Positions 25,706 to 35,019 are shown, numbered from the stretch's first letter. The stretch is DNA of 64,000 nucleotides from Burkholderia sp. Bp8992 (GCF_003853705.1 NZ_QTQI01000017.1:1-64000); one strand, 5' to 3'. Made by a program: numbers and translations. The notes: generated by a model from the letters alone, not told the origin.

Positions 25706-26488
25706 TCACCGCCAGCCGATCAGCACCCGCCCCATCGCATCGAGCCCCATGTCGAACAGGTGCGACACGAACGGCACGAGGTTCGGGATCATCAGTTGCA
25801 CGAGCAGCAGCCCGACGATCAACGTGACGGGAAAGCCGATCTGGTACATGCCGATCTGCGGCGCCGCGCGGTTCAGGATGCCGAGCGCGAGGTTCGCGAT
25901 CAGCAGCGCCACGACCACCGGCAGCGACAGCAGCAGCCCCATCTCGAACACGGTTGCGCCGAACGCGGCAAGCGTGCGCCAGCCCGGCGCGTGCAGCAGG
26001 TCGGCCGACACCGGCAGCGACTGGAACGACGCGGCGAGCGCGGCGAATACCTGCAGGTGGCCGTCCACGGCCAGGAACGCGAGCATCGCGACCGCGTTCA
26101 GGAACCGGCCCATCGCGGGCGTCGCGCCGCTCGAATGCGGATCGAAGAAGGTCGCGAAGCCGAGCCCCATCGACAGCCCGATGAAGTCGCCGGCCGCCTC
26201 GACGGCCGCGAACACGAGCTGCATCGTGAAGCCCATCGCGACGCCGATCAGGAACTGCGTGACGACGATCCAGATGCCCTGCGCGGAGAACACGGTGACG
26301 TCCGGCATCGCGCCGAGCGTCGGCGCGACGACGAGCGCCATGAACGCGGCGGCACCGATCTTCACGCGCACCGGCACGGCCGCGTGGCCGACCATGGGCG
26401 CGGTCGCGACGAGCGCGAGCATCCGCACGAACGGCCACAGGAAGGCCGTCAGCCAGCCGTTGAGCTGCGCGTAGGTGACCGAGAACAT
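25706..26488 (-). CDS. fliR: Flagellar export apparatus protein FliR
   Basis: FliR is one of the core membrane proteins of the flagellar type III export gate, with FliP and FliQ. The 260-residue product is the usual length and has six hydrophobic segments. The conserved FFDPHSSG-like stretch lies near residue 114. It follows fliQ by 28 bases and is the last gene of the fliLMNOPQR run. No T-run terminator is visible after it; 25522-25705 is a short gap before the ABC genes. Confidence 0.96.
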   Translation of the reverse strand: MFSVTYAQLNGWLTAFLWPFVRMLALVATAPMVGHAAVPVRVKIGAAAFMALVVAPTLGAMPDVTVFSAQGIWIVVTQFLIGVAMGFTMQLVFAAVEAAGDFIGLSMGLGFATFFDPHSSGATPAMGRFLNAVAMLAFLAVDGHLQVFAALAASFQSLPVSADLLHAPGWRTLAAFGATVFEMGLLLSLPVVVALLIANLALGILNRAAPQIGMYQIGFPVTLIVGLLLVQLMIPNLVPFVSHLFDMGLDAMGRVLIGWR

Positions 26489-26516
26489 CGTCGTGGAACG
26501 GAGCCGGACGCGCGGC

Positions 26517-26789
26517 TCAGCCGACGCCGAGCGTCGCGACGTGCAGCAGCGTCTGCCGCAGGTAGTCGAGCATCGTCGTCAGCATCCACGGGCCGGCGAT
26601 CACGAGCGTCGCGGCGACCGCGAGCAGCTTCGGGATGAACGACAGCGTCGGTTCGTTGATCTGCGTCGCGGCCTGGAACAGGCTCACGACGAGGCCGACC
26701 GCGAGCGCGACCAGCAGCAGCGGGGCCGCGAGCAGCAGGCCGATCATCATCGCCTGGTGCGCCAGCGTCATCACTTGTTCGGGCGTCAT
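26517..26789 (-). CDS. fliQ: Flagellar export apparatus protein FliQ
   Basis: The 90-residue product has two membrane helices and the family start TPEQVMTLAHQAM, followed by a polar ATQINEPTLSFIPK loop. FliQ forms part of the export gate with FliP and FliR. It lies 19 bases after fliP and 28 bases before fliR, in the invariant order fliP-fliQ-fliR. Confidence 0.96.
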   Translation of the reverse strand: MTPEQVMTLAHQAMMIGLLLAAPLLLVALAVGLVVSLFQAATQINEPTLSFIPKLLAVAATLVIAGPWMLTTMLDYLRQTLLHVATLGVG

Positions 26790-26808
26790 CGCGCGAATCC
26801 TCCGCCGC

Positions 26809-27570
26809 TTAGGTGAAGCTCTGCGCGAGCGAGCCGATCAGCAGCTGCCAGCCGTCGACCAGCACGAACAGCATCAGCTTGAACGGCAGCGACACGGTGG
26901 ACGGCGACACCATCATCATCCCCATCGACATCAGCACGCTCGCGACGACCATGTCGATGATCAGGAACGGGATGAACACCGTGAAGCCGATCTGGAAGCC
27001 GGTCTTCAGTTCGCTCGTGACGAACGCGGGCACCAGCAGCGACAGCGGCACGTCCTCGGGGCCCTGCATCGGCGCAGCCTTCGAGATCTTCGCGAACAGC
27101 GCGAGATCGGTCTCGCGGGTCTGCTTCAGCATGAAGGTCTTGAACGGCGCTATGCCGCGCTGCACGGCCTGCTCCATCGGCAGCGAGCCGTCGGAGAACG
27201 GCTTGTAGCCGTCGTTGTACGCACGGTCGAGCACCGGCGACATCACGAAGAAGGTGAGGAACATCGCGAGGCCGACGAGCACCTGGTTCGGCGGCGTCGT
27301 CGCGGTGCCGAGCGCCTGGCGCAGCAGCGACAGCACGATGATGATGCGCGTGAAGCTCGTCATCATCAGCAGCATCGCCGGCAGGAACGACAGCATCGTG
27401 AGCAGCAGCATCGTCTGCACGCTCAGCGAATAGGTGGTGCCGCCGTGCGGGCCCGGGCTCGTGTTGAACGCGGGCAGGCCGTTCGCCTGCGCATACGCGA
27501 ACGCGGGGGCGAGGCAGAGGATCAGCACGGGCGCGACGCGCGCCGCGTGATGCAGGAATGCGTGTTTCAT
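26809..27570 (-). CDS. fliP: Flagellar export apparatus protein FliP
   Basis: The 253-residue protein starts with a signal peptide of about 27 residues (ending AYAQA), which is cleaved in FliP. Conserved FliP segments follow: [19 protein letters not shown] (about 55-75), [11 protein letters not shown] and a C-terminal [20 protein letters not shown]. It forms the central ring of the export gate. It follows fliO by 36 bases. Confidence 0.96.
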   Translation of the reverse strand: MKHAFLHHAARVAPVLILCLAPAFAYAQANGLPAFNTSPGPHGGTTYSLSVQTMLLLTMLSFLPAMLLMMTSFTRIIIVLSLLRQALGTATTPPNQVLVGLAMFLTFFVMSPVLDRAYNDGYKPFSDGSLPMEQAVQRGIAPFKTFMLKQTRETDLALFAKISKAAPMQGPEDVPLSLLVPAFVTSELKTGFQIGFTVFIPFLIIDMVVASVLMSMGMMMVSPSTVSLPFKLMLFVLVDGWQLLIGSLAQSFT

Positions 27571-27606
27571 CGGAATGCGGAGACGGAAAGAGGGCGCGGC
27601 GCCATG

Positions 27607-28173
27607 TCAGCGGTCCTTGCCGCGACCGAGGCGTTTCGCGGCTTCGCCCGCGAGCGCGTCGCGAAACCGCGAGCCGAACGTGCCGGGCAGGGCGCCGTCG
27701 GACGGGTTGCCGCCGGCGGGTGCGTCGGCCGACGTGGAAGCCGTTGCCGCCGCCGGGCCGGCCGGCAGCGTATGCAGCAGGCGCACGTTGCCCGGCGCGA
27801 CGCCGAGCACGAGCCAGGTGTCGCCGATCTCGACGATCGTCGCGCTTTCCTTCGCGCCGACCGCGACGCTCGACACGACCTTCAGCGGGCCGCCGCGCCG
27901 CGCGGGCTGGAACCCGAAGCGGCGCGCGAGCCACGCGCATGCGAACACGAGGCCGATCACGACCGCGAGCCCGACGAGCGTCTGCAGTACTGCGCCGATG
28001 CCGAGCGACGGCGCGGCCGAGCCGACCATCACGCTCGACGCGATCGAACCGGCGTGGTTCACCGCGTTCATGTCGGCGGCGCCGGCCGGCGCGCACGCGA
28101 GCGATGCGGCAGCGGCGAGCGCCGCCGCTGCGATCGTGCGGCGCACGCGGTGGCCAGGCTTCACGACATTCAC
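27607..28173 (-). CDS. fliO: Flagellar biosynthesis protein FliO
   Basis: The 188-residue protein has a signal-like hydrophobic start, one membrane helix (about 60-85) and a FliO-type beta domain with GAKESATIVEIGDTWLVLGVAPG. FliO helps assemble the FliP ring. The start is GTG at 28173, overlapping the fliN stop (GTGA). A Gly/Ala/Pro-rich C-terminal tail of about 45 residues extends past the domain. Confidence 0.93.
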   Translation of the reverse strand: MNVVKPGHRVRRTIAAAALAAAASLACAPAGAADMNAVNHAGSIASSVMVGSAAPSLGIGAVLQTLVGLAVVIGLVFACAWLARRFGFQPARRGGPLKVVSSVAVGAKESATIVEIGDTWLVLGVAPGNVRLLHTLPAGPAAATASTSADAPAGGNPSDGALPGTFGSRFRDALAGEAAKRLGRGKDR

Positions 28174-28661
28174 CGGTTCAGCTTCCGGATGCGTTCGGCC
28201 GGCGTGATGATGTCGGTCAGGCGGATGCCGAACTTGTCGTTGACGACCACGACCTCGCCCTGCGCGATCAGGCAGCCGTTCACGAGCACGTCCATCGGCT
28301 CGCCGGCGAGGCCGTCCAGCTCGACGACCGACCCCTGCGCGAGCTGCAGCAGGTTGCGGATCGCGATCTTCGTGCGGCCGAGCTCCACGGTCATCTTGAC
28401 CGGGATGTCGAGGATCATCTCGATGTCGTTGTGCGTCGAGCTCGGCGCGGCCTTCGACAGCGGCTGGAACACGCCGGCGCCCGTCGCGCCCGCCTGCACC
28501 GGCTGCTCGTTCTGTTCGGCGAGCGCGGCCGCCCAGTCGTCCATGCCAGGATCTTCCTCCGCCGCGGCCGGGGCAGCGTGCGTGTCGGCGGCCGAAGCCG
28601 CGAGGGCCGCGTCGGCCATCGCCTGGATGTCGTCGTCGGGCGTCTGGTTCAGCTCACTCAT
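28170..28661 (-). CDS. fliN: Flagellar motor switch protein FliN
   Basis: The 163-residue product has an acidic, Ala-rich N-terminal linker (about 1-75) and a C-terminal SpoA domain (about 85-160) with VELGRTKIAIRNLLQLAQGSV and the family ending in DIITPAERIRKL. FliN forms the lower ring of the C-ring and helps reverse rotation. I chose the ATG at 28661 because AGGTGG precedes it; a GTG two codons upstream is open. It overlaps the end of fliM. Confidence 0.95.
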   Translation of the reverse strand: MSELNQTPDDDIQAMADAALAASAADTHAAPAAAEEDPGMDDWAAALAEQNEQPVQAGATGAGVFQPLSKAAPSSTHNDIEMILDIPVKMTVELGRTKIAIRNLLQLAQGSVVELDGLAGEPMDVLVNGCLIAQGEVVVVNDKFGIRLTDIITPAERIRKLNR

Positions 28662-29652
28662 ATCCACCTTCCTTCATCGTATCGCCCGCGCTGATCATCT
28701 TCTGCACGCGCAACGCATATTGACCATTGAAAATTCCGTAGCCGCATTCCATCACCGGCACGCCGTCGACCTTCGCGGTGATCGTGTCCTCGATCTCCAG
28801 CGGCAGCACGTCGCCCGCGCGCAGGTTCAGGATCTTCTCGAAGGTCGACGAGATCTCGGCGAGATTCGCGCTCAGCTCGACCTCGGCGGCCTGCACCTGC
28901 TGCGACAGCACGCGCACCCAGCGGCGGTCGACTTCAAGCGCCTCGCCCTGGATCGGCGACGCGAGCACGTCGCGGATCGGCTCGACCATCGAGTACGGCA
29001 TGCAGATGTGCAGCGTGCCGCCCGTCGGCCCGAACTCGATCGAGAACTGCGTGACGATCACGATCTCGTTCGGCGTCGCGACGTTCGCGAACTGCGTGTG
29101 CATCTCCGAGCGCACGAATTCGAACTGCAGCGGCCGCACGCTCTTCCACGCGGTCGTGTAGTGCTCGAACACGAGGTTCAGCAGCTTGCCGATGATCCGC
29201 TGCTCGGTGGCCGTGAAGTCGCGGCCTTCGACGCGCGTGTGAAAGCGCCCGTCGCCGCCGAACAGGTTGTCGACGACGAAGAACACGAGGTTCGGGTCGA
29301 ACACGAACAGCGACGTGCCGCGCAGCGGCTTCACGTGCACCAGGTTCAGGTTCGTCGGGATCGGCAGGTTGCGGGTGAACTCGCTGTACTTCTGCACCTT
29401 CACCTGGCTGACGGAGATTTCAGCCGTGCGCCGCATGAAGTTGAAGATGCCGATCCGCAAGAGGCGCGCAAAACGGTCGTTGATGATCTCGAGGCCGGGC
29501 ATCCGGCCGCGGACGATCCGCTCCTGCGTCGCGATGTTGTAGGGGCGGACGCCCGAATTGTCGCGCTGCTCGTCGACAGAATCGGTTTCGCCCGTGACGC
29601 CCTTGAGGAGGGCATCGACCTCCTCCTGGGACATGAACTCCTGGTGACCCAT
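28654..29652 (-). CDS. fliM: Flagellar motor switch protein FliM
   Basis: The 332-residue protein begins with the CheY-binding peptide SQEEVDALLKGV (about 8-19). A CheC-like middle domain and a C-terminal SpoA domain follow. The start at 29652 has AAAGGAG in front. It lies between fliL and fliN, overlapping fliN by a few bases. It senses phospho-CheY and switches motor direction. Confidence 0.96.
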   Translation of the reverse strand: MGHQEFMSQEEVDALLKGVTGETDSVDEQRDNSGVRPYNIATQERIVRGRMPGLEIINDRFARLLRIGIFNFMRRTAEISVSQVKVQKYSEFTRNLPIPTNLNLVHVKPLRGTSLFVFDPNLVFFVVDNLFGGDGRFHTRVEGRDFTATEQRIIGKLLNLVFEHYTTAWKSVRPLQFEFVRSEMHTQFANVATPNEIVIVTQFSIEFGPTGGTLHICMPYSMVEPIRDVLASPIQGEALEVDRRWVRVLSQQVQAAEVELSANLAEISSTFEKILNLRAGDVLPLEIEDTITAKVDGVPVMECGYGIFNGQYALRVQKMISAGDTMKEGGYE

Positions 29653-29674
29653 ACGCGCTCCTTTCTCGGCCGCG

Positions 29675-30178
29675 TTACTGGACGACGAACTCGGTGAACA
29701 GCACGTCGTCGACCTTCGCGCGCTGGTTGCCCGGCTGCGTCGGCTGCTCGATCAGGGCCCGCAGTTCCTTCGCGAGCGAATGTTTGCCCTCCGGCGTCGC
29801 GAGTTCCTCGGGATGCTTGTTCGACAGCGCGAGCAGGATCCGGCTGCGGATCTCCGGCATCCGCGCGGTCAGTTGCTCCTGCGCCTTCGGGTCGGTGAGC
29901 TTCAGCGACAGGCCGACGCGCAGGTAGTGCTGCGCGCCGTCGTCCGACTGCAGGTTCACGGTCAGCGGGTCGAGCGGGAAGAACACCGGCGCGGCCAGCG
30001 GCGGCGGTTCTGCGGGCGCGCTCGCATGGCCGACGCCTGCCTTGCTCAGGAACACGTACATGCCGCCGGCGGCGGCAGCGGCTGCGCCCAGCGCGACGAT
30101 GGCGATGAGTGCGATGCGCTTGAACTTGCCGGACGAAGCCGGCTTGTCGGCGGTCGGGTTTGCGGTCGTGGAGGCCAT
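29675..30178 (-). CDS. fliL: Flagellar basal-body-associated protein FliL
   Basis: The 167-residue protein has a short cytoplasmic start, one membrane helix (about 20-45) and a periplasmic FliL domain with FFPLDPLTVNLQ (about 70-81) and the family C terminus VLFTEFVVQ. FliL stabilises stators under load. I chose the ATG at 30178; the open frame begins 11 codons earlier without support. It is the first gene of the run, so the promoter should lie in 30179-30373, where I see no clear match. Confidence 0.93.
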   Translation of the reverse strand: MASTTANPTADKPASSGKFKRIALIAIVALGAAAAAAGGMYVFLSKAGVGHASAPAEPPPLAAPVFFPLDPLTVNLQSDDGAQHYLRVGLSLKLTDPKAQEQLTARMPEIRSRILLALSNKHPEELATPEGKHSLAKELRALIEQPTQPGNQRAKVDDVLFTEFVVQ

Positions 30179-30373
30179 GTGAATGCGTGCGTGATGTCTC
30201 GTAGCATGCATTGTTCGGCATCCGGGCCGAGCCCGATGGGCGGAACAGAGGGGGGATTTGCGGCTATCTCAGCCGATTGTCGGCCGGGTGTCGGCCGGAT
30301 GCAGGGTAGCGGGGCCGGCGAAACGCGGCGGGACGGCACGCGGGGCGGGCGTCGGCCGCCCGGTGCGCGGGTG

Positions 30374-31096
30374 TCAGATCGGCAGCAGCGTCAGCAGCGG
30401 CGCGATCAGCACCATCGCGACGCCCGCGATCATCATCGTGAGGCTCGACACGACGCCTTCCTCGCTGCCGATCTCGCGTGCCTTCGCGGTACCCACGCCG
30501 TGGGCGGCCGCGCCGAACAGCGCGCCGCGCGCGAGCCGCGTGCGCATCGGCACGAGTGCGAGCACGAGTTCGCCGAGCAGCATCCCGCAGATGCCGGTCG
30601 CGATCACGAACAGCGCCGTGAGGTCTTTCGGCGCGTGGATCCTGTCCGACACGGCGAGCGCGAACGGCGTCGACACCGAGCGCGTCATCAGCGAGCGCTG
30701 CAGCTCCGGCGACAGGTGCAGCAGCTTCGCGAGCAGCAGCGACCCGCACACGCCCGCGCCGATTCCGACCGCGACGCCGACCGACAGCGACAGCCAGTGG
30801 CGGCGGATCAGGTCGCGATACTCGTAGATCGGCACCGCGAACGCGATCGTCGCCGGGCCGAGCAGCCACATCAGCCAGCGCGTGTCGCGGAAGTAGACCG
30901 AATACGGGATGCCCGTCACCAGCACGAGCAACACCAGCACGCCCGGCACGAACACGAGCGGCGAGAACAGCAGCGTCTTCTTGTACGCGTAGAGCCGCTT
31001 CGACAGGAAATACAGCACGACCGTCAGCACGAAGCAGCCGACGGAGATCGCGGTGTTCACGCGGTCGGCGGACAGGTTCGATAGCGCGGCAAGCAT
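30374..31096 (-). CDS. lrgB: LrgB/CidB-family membrane protein
   Basis: The 240-residue protein has about seven membrane segments and the LrgB signatures LLGPATIAFAVPIYE (about 80) and RSVSTPFALAVSD (about 138-150). With LrgA it belongs to the holin-like CidAB/LrgAB systems linked to murein hydrolase control and small organic acid transport. It follows lrgA by 12 bases in the same transcript and is followed by fliL on the same strand. Confidence 0.92.
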   Translation of the reverse strand: MLAALSNLSADRVNTAISVGCFVLTVVLYFLSKRLYAYKKTLLFSPLVFVPGVLVLLVLVTGIPYSVYFRDTRWLMWLLGPATIAFAVPIYEYRDLIRRHWLSLSVGVAVGIGAGVCGSLLLAKLLHLSPELQRSLMTRSVSTPFALAVSDRIHAPKDLTALFVIATGICGMLLGELVLALVPMRTRLARGALFGAAAHGVGTAKAREIGSEEGVVSSLTMMIAGVAMVLIAPLLTLLPI

Positions 31097-31108
31097 GGCG
31101 GCTCCGGC

Positions 31109-31579
31109 TCAGTGCGCGGACACGGCGCTCAGGCGCGTGCGGCGGCGTTCGGCGAACACGCGCTGCGCGGCGAGCCGGCGTTCGAGCTTCGCGGCGAGAT
31201 CGACCGCGACGGCGACCGCGACCATCACGAACGCGGTGCCGGCGAGCATCACCAGCGCGATGCGCCAGCCGTCCTCGCGGAACAGCCCGCCGTACTGCAC
31301 GGCCGCGACGGCGGCCGGCACGAAGAACAGCAGCATGTCGGACAGCAGCCAGTTCGCGCCGTCCTTCACCCACGCGGGCGCGACACGGCCCGAGAACAGC
31401 AGCGCGAGGAGCACCGCGAGGCCGATCACGCCGGAAGGGATCGGCAGCCCGACCTTGCGCACGGCCCAGTCGACGGCCATCCACAACACGCCGAGCGCGG
31501 CGGCCTGCAGCACGATCCGGCCCGTATGCGCGAGGCTGCCCGAAGCGGCAGGGCGGGCGGCGGTGGTCGGCTTGGTCAT
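31109..31579 (-). CDS. lrgA: LrgA/CidA-family holin-like protein
   Basis: The 156-residue product has four membrane segments and the conserved LPIPSGVIGLAVLLALL segment with a nearby WLLSDMLLFFVPAAVA. I chose the ATG at 31579 (MTKP); an ATG four codons upstream is possible. An Arg-rich cytoplasmic tail of about 25 residues follows the last helix. It is divergent from a LysR regulator, the arrangement seen for CidR with cidAB. Confidence 0.92.
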   Translation of the reverse strand: MTKPTTAARPAASGSLAHTGRIVLQAAALGVLWMAVDWAVRKVGLPIPSGVIGLAVLLALLFSGRVAPAWVKDGANWLLSDMLLFFVPAAVAAVQYGGLFREDGWRIALVMLAGTAFVMVAVAVAVDLAAKLERRLAAQRVFAERRRTRLSAVSAH

Positions 31580-31614
31580 GGCGGGCTCCATACAGATCGT
31601 GCGTTGATGGTGTG

Positions 31615-31668
31615 AGTATAGGGTTTCCCCTAACCATAAATAAAATGACTTGTCTCTATCCTTGTCAT
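31615..31668. promoter_or_regulatory. Divergent lrgAB / LysR control region
   Basis: On the minus strand the -10 TATACT (31620-31615) faces lrgA. An inverted repeat ATGAC-N14-GTCAT (31645-31649 and 31664-31668) lies between the genes. A dyad of this kind in a LysR-flanked gap is the usual place for the regulator to bind. Confidence 0.6.
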
Positions 31669-31719
31669 TCCAATTCGGAATTCAGCTTGGGATCGCCGCA
31701 CCAATTTGGGGAGATATCG

Positions 31720-32646
31720 ATGGAATTGCGCGCACTGCGGTACTTCGTCGAGGTGGTCCGCCAGCAGAGCTTCACGGCGGCCGCCGACAAGCTGTTCGTG
31801 ACGCAGCCGACCATCAGCAAGATGGTGAAGGCGCTCGAGGACGAGATCGGTTCGCCGCTGCTACTGCGCGACGGCCGGCAGATGGTGCTGACCGATGCGG
31901 GGCGGATCGTGTTCCAGCGCGGCCAGGACGTGCTCGCCGCGCAGGCGCAGCTGCAGTCGGAGCTGAAGGATCTCGGTACGCTCGGCCGCGGCGAGCTGAC
32001 GATCGGCATCCCGCCGCTCGGCGGTTCGCTGTTCACGCCGATCATCGCCGCGTACAAGCAGCGCTACCCGAACATCGAGCTGAAGCTGTTCGAGCAGGGC
32101 GCGCGGATGATCGAGGCCGCGCTGACGTCGGGCGAGCTGGAGCTCGGCGGGTTGCTGGAGCCGGTCGATCCCGGCACCTTCGAGCGGCTGCCGATGGTGC
32201 GCGCGCCGCTGTGGCTCGTCGCGCCGCGCGAGTCGCGCTGGGAGGATCACGCGGCCGTGCCGCTCGCCGATCTCGCGCGCGAGTCGTTCGTGTTCTATGC
32301 GGAAAGCCTCGCACTGCACGACGCGGTGCTCGATGCGTGCCGGCAGGTCGGCTTCACGCCGTCGATCGTGAGCCGCAGCGGCCACTGGGATTTCATGGCC
32401 GCGCTCGTGCATGCGGGCGTCGGCATCGCGCTGCTGCCCGAGCCGTATTGCCGGCGGCTCGACGCCGGCCAGTTCACGTGCCGGCCGATCGTCGAGCCGG
32501 AAATCACGTGGGCGATCGCGCTCGGCTGGCTGAAGAAGGGCTACCTGTCGCACGCGGCGCGCGCGTGGCTCGACGTCGCGCGGGCGACGCTGCCGCTCGC
32601 GCCGGCCGACGATCTGGCGTTCGGGGGATTGCGGGCGAGGGAGTGA
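31720..32646 (+). CDS. LysR-family transcriptional regulator (CidR-like)
   Basis: The 308-residue protein starts at the ATG at 31720 with GGGGAG six bases upstream; longer frames lack a site. The N-terminal helix-turn-helix (about 18-37) reads SFTAAADKLFVTQPTISKMV. The rest is the type 2 periplasmic-binding-like effector domain. It is divergent from lrgAB, with the dyad at 31645-31668 between them, so it probably activates lrgAB in response to a small molecule. In related systems overflow metabolites such as acetate act as the signal; here that is inference. Confidence 0.9.
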   Translation: MELRALRYFVEVVRQQSFTAAADKLFVTQPTISKMVKALEDEIGSPLLLRDGRQMVLTDAGRIVFQRGQDVLAAQAQLQSELKDLGTLGRGELTIGIPPLGGSLFTPIIAAYKQRYPNIELKLFEQGARMIEAALTSGELELGGLLEPVDPGTFERLPMVRAPLWLVAPRESRWEDHAAVPLADLARESFVFYAESLALHDAVLDACRQVGFTPSIVSRSGHWDFMAALVHAGVGIALLPEPYCRRLDAGQFTCRPIVEPEITWAIALGWLKKGYLSHAARAWLDVARATLPLAPADDLAFGGLRARE

Positions 32647-32682
32647 GGTCGGACCACCGGGCGATGAAGCGAACGGTGAAAC

Positions 32683-32708
32683 AAAAAGGGCGGCCATGAT
32701 GGCCGCCC
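32683..32708 (-). terminator. Rho-independent terminator of the DHA2 efflux gene
   Basis: The stem GGGCGGCC / GGCCGCCC (32688-32695 with 32701-32708) has a 5-base loop. On the minus strand it is followed by five T residues (complement of 32687-32683). Confidence 0.88.
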
Positions 32709-32717
32709 GTCGGGTCC

Positions 32718-34280
32718 TCAATGCCCCATCGCGGGCCCCGCCCCCTTCTTCGGCTTCGTGATCCACACGAGCGCCGCGAGCGCGATGAACATCACCGCCG
32801 ACAGGTGGAAGAAGTCGTTCGTCGCCATCATGAAGCCCTGCTGGGTGACGAGCTGGTTGAGCTGCGCATTGGCCGTCTGCCCGACGATGCCGAGCTGCGC
32901 GAGCGCGCCCTGGTAGTCGGTCGTGTTCTGCGCGTAGATGCTCACCGATTCCGACAGCCGCGCATGGTGGTAGATCGCGTCGTTCTCCCAGAACGTCGAA
33001 CTGGCCGCGGTGCCGATCGCGCCGGACAGCGTGCGCAGGAAGTTCGACAGCCCCGACGCACTCGCGAGCCGCTCGTCGGAGATGCTCGACAGCGTGATCG
33101 TCGTCATCGGCACGAAGAAGCACGCGACGCCGATCCCCTGCACGAGCCGCGGCAGGATCACGTGGTTGAACGGCACGTCGAGCGTGAACGTCGCGTTCCA
33201 CAGCGACACGCCCGCGAACACGATGAACGCGAAGCTCGCGACCATCCGCAGGTCGAGCCGGTGCATGTTGCGGCCGATCAGCGGCGACAGCACGAGCGCG
33301 AGCAGCCCGACCGGCGCGGTCGCGAGGCCGGCCTTGCCGGCCGTGTAGCCCATCACCGTCTGCAGCCACAGCGGGAAGATCACGACCGAGCCGAAGAACG
33401 CCATGAAGCCGAACGAGATGATCAGCGCGCCGAGCGCGAAGTTGCGGTCCTTGAAGAGCGTGAGGTCGACCACCGGCTCCTTCTCCGTCGCCTCCCATAC
33501 GAGCATGAACGCGATCGACACGACCGCGATCAGCGCCAGCGCGACGATGAACGACGAGTTGAACCAGTCGCGGTCCTTGCCGAGGTCGAGCATCATCTGC
33601 AGGCACGACACGCCGATCACGAGCAGCGCGAGGCCGATCGCGTCGATCCGCTGCTTCGACGTCTTCGTCTCGCGGCCGCGCAGCAGGAAATACGCGCAGG
33701 CCGCGGAGAAGATGCCGATCGGCAGGTTGATGTAGAAGATCCACGGCCATGTGTAGTTGTCGCTGATCCAGCCGCCCAGCAACGGACCGAAGATCGGCGC
33801 GACGATCACCGTCATCGCCCATAGCCCGAGCGCGAGCCCGCGCTTCGCGGGCGGATAGCTGCGCATCAGGATCGTCTGCGACAGCGGCACCATCGGCCCC
33901 GACACGAGGCCCTGCAGCAGCCGGAACGCGATCAGCGTCTCGAAGTTGGTCGCGAAGCCGCATAGGGCGGACGCGATCGTGAACGCGAGCACCGACAGCG
34001 TGAACAGCCGCACCTCGCCGACCCGCCGCGCGAGCCAGCCGGTGAGCGGCACCGCGATCGCGGATGCGACCGAATACGACGAGATCACCCAGGTGCCTTC
34101 GCTGGTCGCGACGCCGAGGCTGCCCGAGATGGTCGGCACCGCGACGTTCGCGATTGACGTGTCGAGCACCTCCATGAAGGTGCCGAGCGCGAGCCCGACG
34201 GTGAGCAGCGCGAGCGTTCCGCCGGACAGCGGCGCGGGTTCGGCGGCGGGGGAGGCGGCGGATGCCGTGGTGGCGGACAT
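32718..34280 (-). CDS. DHA2-family (EmrB-like) drug efflux permease
   Basis: The 520-residue protein has 14 predicted membrane segments, as in the DHA2 group of the major facilitator superfamily. It carries LDTSIANVAVPTI (motif D1) in helix 1 and a motif C-like GPLLGGWI in helix 5. It exports hydrophobic compounds with protons. EmrB-type pumps normally work with a membrane-fusion protein (EmrA), but none is encoded beside it. An outer-membrane factor and a MarR regulator are close by. The gene follows marR by 177 bases and may share its control. Confidence 0.92.
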   Translation of the reverse strand: MSATTASAASPAAEPAPLSGGTLALLTVGLALGTFMEVLDTSIANVAVPTISGSLGVATSEGTWVISSYSVASAIAVPLTGWLARRVGEVRLFTLSVLAFTIASALCGFATNFETLIAFRLLQGLVSGPMVPLSQTILMRSYPPAKRGLALGLWAMTVIVAPIFGPLLGGWISDNYTWPWIFYINLPIGIFSAACAYFLLRGRETKTSKQRIDAIGLALLVIGVSCLQMMLDLGKDRDWFNSSFIVALALIAVVSIAFMLVWEATEKEPVVDLTLFKDRNFALGALIISFGFMAFFGSVVIFPLWLQTVMGYTAGKAGLATAPVGLLALVLSPLIGRNMHRLDLRMVASFAFIVFAGVSLWNATFTLDVPFNHVILPRLVQGIGVACFFVPMTTITLSSISDERLASASGLSNFLRTLSGAIGTAASSTFWENDAIYHHARLSESVSIYAQNTTDYQGALAQLGIVGQTANAQLNQLVTQQGFMMATNDFFHLSAVMFIALAALVWITKPKKGAGPAMGH

Positions 34281-34417
34281 CGGAATCTCCTAGACGCGGC
34301 GCACACGAGGCGCCGGCACAACGCACGGGCGCGCGACGCAGCGCGGCCCGGCCGGGTGGAACGAAAAAGGGAAAAAGCGGAGCGCGTGTCCTGTCATCTT
34401 CTGCCCAGACAGAGAAA

Positions 34418-34431
34418 TAAGCGAATGCTTA
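34418..34431. promoter_or_regulatory. Inverted repeat upstream of the efflux permease
   Basis: TAAGC-GAAT-GCTTA is a perfect inverted repeat in the gap between marR and the permease. The site at 35006-35019 in front of marR also contains GCTTA and is partly symmetrical. Both could be MarR operators; spacing and number of sites are not enough to be sure. Confidence 0.45.
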
Positions 34432-34457
34432 ACCTAGACATGGGGCCTCCGCGCGCA

Positions 34458-34943
34458 TCAGGCGTCTTCGTCGGGCTTCGGACAACCGGGCGTGCCGAGC
34501 CCGTTGGCGATGAAGCGCTGCAGCAGGCCGGTGAGCGTCGCGAGTTCGTCGGCCGAGAAGCCTTCGAGCTGCGCGTTGAGCACGGTCGCGACCAGCGACG
34601 GCAGCGCGCGGGCGGCATCGGCACCGCGCTCGGTCAGCGTCAGCTCGATCATCCGGCGGTCCTGCTCGCTGCGCGAGCGTGCGATCAACCCCTTGCGTTC
34701 GAGCCGGTCGAGCATCCGCGTCATCGAACCGCTGTCGTACGACATCTTGCGCGACAGCTCGAACGGCGTGCGCGCATAACCGCGCGACAGCAGCAGGATC
34801 ACGCCGATCTGCTGCGCGGTGAGATCGAGCGGCTCGAGCGCGCGATCCATCCGCTCGACGAGCGCCTGCTTCGCCTTCGACAGGTAATAGCCGAGGCTCG
34901 TTTCAAGCGCGATGTTCTCGGGATCGTAGAGGCCGCCGGTCAT
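34458..34943 (-). CDS. MarR-family regulator of the efflux genes
   Basis: The 161-residue product has the MarR winged helix: LTAQQIGVILLLSRG (about 42-56), recognition helix in SYDSGSMTRMLDRLERKGL (about 68-86) and wing with RSRSEQDRRMIELTLTERG. It lies upstream of the DHA2 permease and divergent from a small membrane protein and the NodT-type factor. It probably represses these genes until it binds a phenolic or drug-like ligand, as other MarR-type factors do. Confidence 0.9.
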   Translation of the reverse strand: MTGGLYDPENIALETSLGYYLSKAKQALVERMDRALEPLDLTAQQIGVILLLSRGYARTPFELSRKMSYDSGSMTRMLDRLERKGLIARSRSEQDRRMIELTLTERGADAARALPSLVATVLNAQLEGFSADELATLTGLLQRFIANGLGTPGCPKPDEDA

Positions 34944-35005
34944 ACGATTGCGCGCGCAGCAATAGTGCGTTTCAGGTTAAAACGCGCCCAGTATCTTGAA
35001 AAATG

Positions 35006-35019
35006 ATTGCTTAGTCAAT
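35006..35019. promoter_or_regulatory. Likely MarR operator in the divergent gap
   Basis: ATTG-CTTAGT-CAAT is a partial inverted repeat in an AT-rich promoter-like stretch 63 bases upstream of the MarR start. It could cover the promoters of both divergent genes. Confidence 0.45.
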
